7,968 nt of DNA from Acidobacteriaceae bacterium (lineage in GTDB: Bacteria; Acidobacteriota; Terriglobia; Terriglobales; Acidobacteriaceae). The translations under genes and the position numbers were made by a program. Location of the stretch: positions 1 to 7,968 of the forward strand of contig PKYX01000223.1 in assembly GCA_003132825.1 (NCBI GenBank), read 5' to 3'. The notes under the pieces are model-generated. The model saw only the letters and a program-made list of their open reading frames with translations, made no database searches and was not told the origin of the DNA. This document shows positions 5,333-7,968 of this stretch, one piece after another. How positions within the stretch are numbered: the first letter of the stretch is position 1; every line of letters begins with the position of its first letter.

Positions 5333-6895
5333 TCAAAAGTGGTAATTCGTCTCCAGGAAAATTAGCTGCCCGTTCGGATCCTTGGGATAAATCGCGGCGA
5401 TCACACTCTTGCCCCAGGCATGGCCGTAATAGAAAGTCGTGCTGAAAGAATGGGTTACCTGATAGTCGGCGCTGAGGTCCCAGACGTTGGCGAAACCACG
5501 GTGGCCGTTGCTGGGGCGGCCGGTATAGCCAAAGGTTCCCGGCTGGAACGCGCCCCCGCCCGAGTACCACAGATCGTTGGCATCGGCCAGTCGCATGGCG
5601 TGCGCTTCAGATCGCAGCGCGAGCTTCTTCGCCGGGTTCAGGTTCAGCGTACCGTAGAAATCCTCGTTATTCATCATGTTGTAGAAAGGAAAGCGCGCGA
5701 ACTGGCGCGGCGTCGTCAATACCTGGAAGAAAGTGCCGTGGCGTGAGACATTGGGATTGTCGTCGCCGCTGCCGTAAGAGTAGCCGGCGCTAAACCAGGG
5801 TTTCAGAACTGCCACTGGCAGTTTCCATCCGCCCTCGCCTACGAATGCGCCGGCATGTTGTGCGAGGTTCCCCCAGGAACCGTTTTGCACCACCCCCCAG
5901 AGCAGGAAATCGAACTTACCGGCCTTCTCCGAGTTGTAAACGTGGGCGTAGTCTATGCCATAGGTCGCGATCTCGATCTTGCCAAAATCGGCCGCACGAA
6001 GCGCGGTAGGACGGTTGTCGGTTTTCAGCACGAGCGTGCGGTGGTCGATGTAGCCCAAAGCGAAAATGCGTAGCTCTCCCGCGTTCTTCTGGGTTCTGAC
6101 CGAACGGGTGTAGGCTCCGTAATAGAGGTCCACGTCCAATTCGTCCATCCCCTTCACTTGAAACACCCCCTGCGTCGGCCGCGAGGCGAAAAAGGTCAGG
6201 TTGTTCTCTGGTGAATTCAGAGAAAGCGTGGCGCCGTCGTAGGTCCGCTGCACTGCGGTAAAGGCGAAGTTCGAGATCAGGCGGCTCGTAATCCGCGTCT
6301 GGATGACCGTTGCCAGCAGGGGATCGCTGGGTTTGACTTCGGCGCCGTCGAAATACTCAAAGCGCCCCAGTTTCAGTCCGGCGGGTCCGAGATTCTTGAA
6401 GTTCACAAAGCCTTGCTTCAGGAAGCCGTTCGCCAAGTTGGTGTGGTTATTGTTGGCCGCATAGTAGTTTGCTCCCAGGCCGAGTTGGCCTTGGGGAGCC
6501 GCTACCACCGCGTTATTGGGCAGGCCAAGAATCGAGGGCTGTTCGCCTTCGATGAACCAATCGATGCGTTCCCCAGTTTGACCGATTCCCACTCGCAGCG
6601 TTGAGTCCCACAACCCGTAGTCGCTGTTTCCGGTCTTGCCCTGAAACCAATTCCAGCCCTCCGCCCGGGTGCGCCAGTTGATCGAAACCTCGAGTGGCCC
6701 AAGCTTGTGTTTCGCCGCTGCTGACGGGTCCTTTCCTGGAGCTGGCGCCGTGACTTCTGGGGGCGCGGACGATTGTGCTTCGAGGGTTGTGGATGACGGA
6801 GGTTGGCTCGCGAGTGTTTGGGTCTGCTGTCCGAACAGCATTGCTCCTCCAACAAAAACCGCGAGACTACACAACATGGACGTCCGCAACTTCAT
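5333..6895 (-). CDS. Alginate-export-family outer-membrane beta-barrel protein
   Basis: The 520-residue protein begins at ATG 6895 with GGGAG (on the minus strand) about 7 nt upstream. Residues 1-22 are a signal peptide ending LFG before QQ. A Ser/Thr/Pro/Ala/Gln-rich, probably flexible segment (23-62) precedes the barrel, which starts near KLGPLEVSINWRTRAEGW. Repeated amphipathic strands with Tyr/Trp girdles run to the end (NYHF), and the C-terminal Phe is the usual barrel-assembly signal. Family marks are DSTLRVGIG near 98-106, GRFEYFDGAE around 177-186, and near the end WYSGGGAF, FGYTGRP and HRGFANVWDLSADYQV, typical of the Alginate_exp barrel family. AlgE itself is an 18-strand alginate secretion channel. 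Most family members lie outside alginate loci and may pass other anions, so export of alginate is not implied: no alg synthase, epimerase or lyase genes are in view. It is transcribed away from the Mop regulator and is separated by 534 bp from the next porin. Confidence 0.9.
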   Translation of the reverse strand: MKLRTSMLCSLAVFVGGAMLFGQQTQTLASQPPSSTTLEAQSSAPPEVTAPAPGKDPSAAAKHKLGPLEVSINWRTRAEGWNWFQGKTGNSDYGLWDSTLRVGIGQTGERIDWFIEGEQPSILGLPNNAVVAAPQGQLGLGANYYAANNNHTNLANGFLKQGFVNFKNLGPAGLKLGRFEYFDGAEVKPSDPLLATVIQTRITSRLISNFAFTAVQRTYDGATLSLNSPENNLTFFASRPTQGVFQVKGMDELDVDLYYGAYTRSVRTQKNAGELRIFALGYIDHRTLVLKTDNRPTALRAADFGKIEIATYGIDYAHVYNSEKAGKFDFLLWGVVQNGSWGNLAQHAGAFVGEGGWKLPVAVLKPWFSAGYSYGSGDDNPNVSRHGTFFQVLTTPRQFARFPFYNMMNNEDFYGTLNLNPAKKLALRSEAHAMRLADANDLWYSGGGAFQPGTFGYTGRPSNGHRGFANVWDLSADYQVTHSFSTTFYYGHAWGKSVIAAIYPKDPNGQLIFLETNYHF

Positions 6896-7001
6896 GCCAA
6901 TCTCCCTTGCTCACTATGTATGGTCATCCACGACAGACGAGAACGAATCCATCTCCACCTGCCCAAGACCGCGAGAAGGAGCCCCAAGAGTTCCTCTCTT
7001 G

Positions 7002-7019
7002 CCGCTGAATGACCAGCGG
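7002..7019. repeat. 6-bp perfect hairpin upstream of the barrel gene
   Basis: CCGCTG (7002-7007) and CAGCGG (7014-7019) are separated by 6 bp, about 105-125 bp before the barrel start. It could be an operator or a leader hairpin. Confidence 0.3.
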
Positions 7020-7034
7020 TTGGAGGCGAAACTA

Positions 7035-7063
7035 CAGACTCATTTACGGGTCCCTTCAGTCTG
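7035..7063. repeat. Nested inverted repeat in the divergent region
   Basis: CAGACT (7035-7040) pairs with AGTCTG (7058-7063), and the enclosed loop holds its own GGG-T-CCC dyad (7048-7054). It is adjacent to further dyads and may form part of a regulatory cluster. Confidence 0.3.
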
Positions 7064-7080
7064 GTTGCGGATTCTCGCCA

Positions 7081-7117
7081 ACCACGTGGTGTGAAGCAAT
7101 AGTGCATTTCTACTATT
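7081..7117. repeat. 10-bp perfect palindrome next to an AT-rich dyad, operator-like
   Basis: ACCACGTGGT (7081-7090) is a perfect palindrome. Eight bases later AATAGT (7098-7103) and ACTATT (7112-7117) form an inverted repeat with an 8-bp centre, AT-rich in a GC-rich setting. They lie 186-222 bp upstream of the barrel start and about 480 bp from the regulator, so control of the barrel gene is likelier. The binding protein is unknown. Confidence 0.35.
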
Positions 7118-7562
7118 ACGTGTCGGCCGGCAACGCGAAAGGCTGGCGCTGAAGCGTGGGCGGAAAGACTCGGTCCGCCATGGCTTTGAGGTCCGCATTC
7201 TATAGGCGTGAGTTGCGCTGATAATCGCGCGGCAATCGAGAATCAACGCTATTCACCCGTCATTCGTATGCAAGCAAGCGATGAGGAGATACTTAAGGGA
7301 GAAGACTCGAAATCTGCCTTTACTCGCAATTCTTTCCGGAATCTAACTGGTCAAGGCCGGAATTGCTCCGGGGATTCGGTAGCGATCGACAAATGATTTT
7401 CCTCTGTCCAATAACTGCCTGGCGGCCGTTCTTCGCTCCCGACCTCGGAACGGAAGCGTACCGACAGAATGGGGATGTGGTTGGTGGGGTGGAACGCTGT
7501 CGCAGCGATCTCGAATCCGCCGCCGACGGTGCATCCGAGACGATCTCAGAAAACTTGGAAGG

Positions 7563-7591
7563 TTGACCCTAGCCTGCGATGAGGGTACGAT
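7563..7591 (+). promoter_or_regulatory. Candidate sigma70-type promoter of the Mop regulator
   Basis: TTGACC (7563-7568, five of six consensus bases), a 17-bp spacer, and TACGAT (7586-7591, four of six). Transcription would start near 7598, almost at ATG 7601, so the message would be leaderless from that ATG or have a leader of about 40 nt to the alternative TTG at 7640. Confidence 0.45.
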
Positions 7592-7600
7592 TTCGCTGCA

Positions 7601-7968
7601 ATGCGGAAGAATGCCAAGCCCAGGGTGGAGAACGAAGCGTTGTCGAAACCCCGTGACGCGGCTTTGCAACTGGGGATCAGCTTCCCCACGATCAAGCAGT
7701 GGATTTACAAGAAGAGGATTCGTAGCATCCAAACAGCCGGAGGCCATCACCGCATCCCGCAGAGTGAAATCGACCGGCTGCTTTTCCGGACGCGAGGTAG
7801 AACCGAGAAGGATCGCGCGGAGGTCGTGCGCCGGGTCAGTGGGCGTAATCAGCTCGTGGGCCGAATCGACGCGGTTCGCATCAGCGGTTTGATGGCAGAA
7901 GTAATGATTTCGATTGGCGGCCAGCAAATCACTGCGATTATCACTGCACGTTCTGCCCGGGAAATGCA
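7601..7968 (+). CDS. HTH-Mop transcriptional regulator, molybdate/tungstate-responsive type (3' end cut)
   Basis: The visible 122 residues run off the right edge, with perhaps 10-20 missing. Residues about 16-63 form a MerR/excisionase-type winged HTH: PRDAALQLGIS, the recognition segment TIKQWIYKKRIRS (30-42), the GGHHRIP wing (47-53) and SEIDRLLF. After a charged linker (64-79), residues 80-122 match the molybdenum-pterin-binding Mop/TOBE-like domain: SGRNQLVGRI, then AEVMISIGG and ITAIITARSA. Such proteins are thought to sense molybdate or tungstate and control uptake or cofactor genes, which would be expected to the right. ATG 7601 is the first ATG after an in-frame stop at 7580 but has no Shine-Dalgarno sequence. 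TTG 7640 has GGAG 9 nt upstream and gives an MSKPRDAALQLG start closer to the HTH. The barrel gene is divergent and 705 bp away, so shared regulation is possible but unproven. Confidence 0.85.
   Translation, partial: MRKNAKPRVENEALSKPRDAALQLGISFPTIKQWIYKKRIRSIQTAGGHHRIPQSEIDRLLFRTRGRTEKDRAEVVRRVSGRNQLVGRIDAVRISGLMAEVMISIGGQQITAIITARSAREM

Larger units (their letters stand above)
6896..7600. other. Long geneless divergent region between the barrel gene and the Mop regulator
   Basis: These 705 bp hold no credible gene. The left part (7002-7117) is dense in dyads that may be operators or leader structure for the minus-strand barrel gene. The right end holds a candidate promoter for the regulator (7563-7591). 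Between about 7120 and 7560 only minor repeats are visible: TTCCGGAA at 7334-7341, CCGGAAT at 7336 and again at 7357 (21 bp apart), and a small CGCTG-TCG-CAGCG hairpin at 7495-7507. No good sigma70 promoter for the barrel gene could be picked by eye. Confidence 0.55.

Noticed and set aside
7197..7225. GATAAT at 7220-7225 as a plus-strand promoter
   Set aside because: The -10 is good, but the hexamer 17 bp upstream is ATTCTA, and no gene begins within 350 bp downstream.
7040..7246. 68-codon minus-strand open frame in the divergent region
   Set aside because: TTG start without ribosome site; Arg/Ser/Thr-rich composition typical of translated noncoding DNA.
7563..7892. 109-codon plus-strand open frame overlapping the regulator in another frame
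   Set aside because: Out of frame with the HTH-Mop reading, TTG start on top of the candidate -35, no recognisable motif.
7343..7927. 194-codon minus-strand open frame at the right end
   Set aside because: Most of it is antisense to the HTH-Mop regulator, whose domains are clear; the product resembles nothing.

Overview
The window reads as chromosomal DNA of a GC-rich, diderm, probably soil-dwelling bacterium. The style of the proteins fits Acidobacteriota: a signal peptide ending in FGQQ, Gln-rich coiled-coil porins, alginate-export-family barrels and small HTH-Mop regulators. This placement is inferred from protein style only; no rRNA or marker gene is present. There are six protein-coding genes, two of them cut by the window edges. 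No tRNA, rRNA, CRISPR array, insertion sequence or other mobile element was seen.

Layout from left to right. Positions 1-880 (minus, cut at its 3' end) encode an enolase-superfamily acid-sugar dehydratase resembling L-rhamnonate dehydratase. It overlaps by an ATGA the gene before it in transcription, an ACS-type major facilitator permease at 877-2142. Together they look like an import-and-dehydrate module for an aldonate or uronate, arranged like the rhmT/rhmD pair of enterobacteria. Positions 2397-2723 (minus) encode a small basic protein with an N-terminal heptad coil and two copies of a 32-residue-spaced basic module, probably nucleic-acid binding. A strong hairpin at 2937-2972 separates it from a porin gene at 2984-4798 (minus), whose product has a very regular coiled coil of about 95 residues followed by a DcaP-like barrel. 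A 534-bp geneless stretch follows. It carries three 11-bp-phased direct repeats abutting a candidate -10 element (porin promoter) and a cluster of inverted repeats. Positions 5333-6895 (minus) encode a second outer-membrane barrel of the alginate-export family. A 705-bp geneless divergent region with several dyads separates it from a plus-strand regulator starting at 7601 and running off the right edge, which joins a MerR/excisionase-type HTH to a molybdate-binding Mop domain.

How the parts may work together: two outer-membrane channels, an inner-membrane organic-anion symporter and a cytoplasmic dehydratase, all on the minus strand, would make a plausible uptake and catabolism route for an acidic sugar. 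The long gaps show that they are at least three or four transcription units, so a single pathway is an inference. The Mop regulator more likely heads a molybdate or tungstate operon to the right of the window. I found no clear novel defence or mobile system. The most notable signals are the 11-bp repeats, the coiled-coil porin, the tandem-module basic protein and the dyad-rich intergenic regions.
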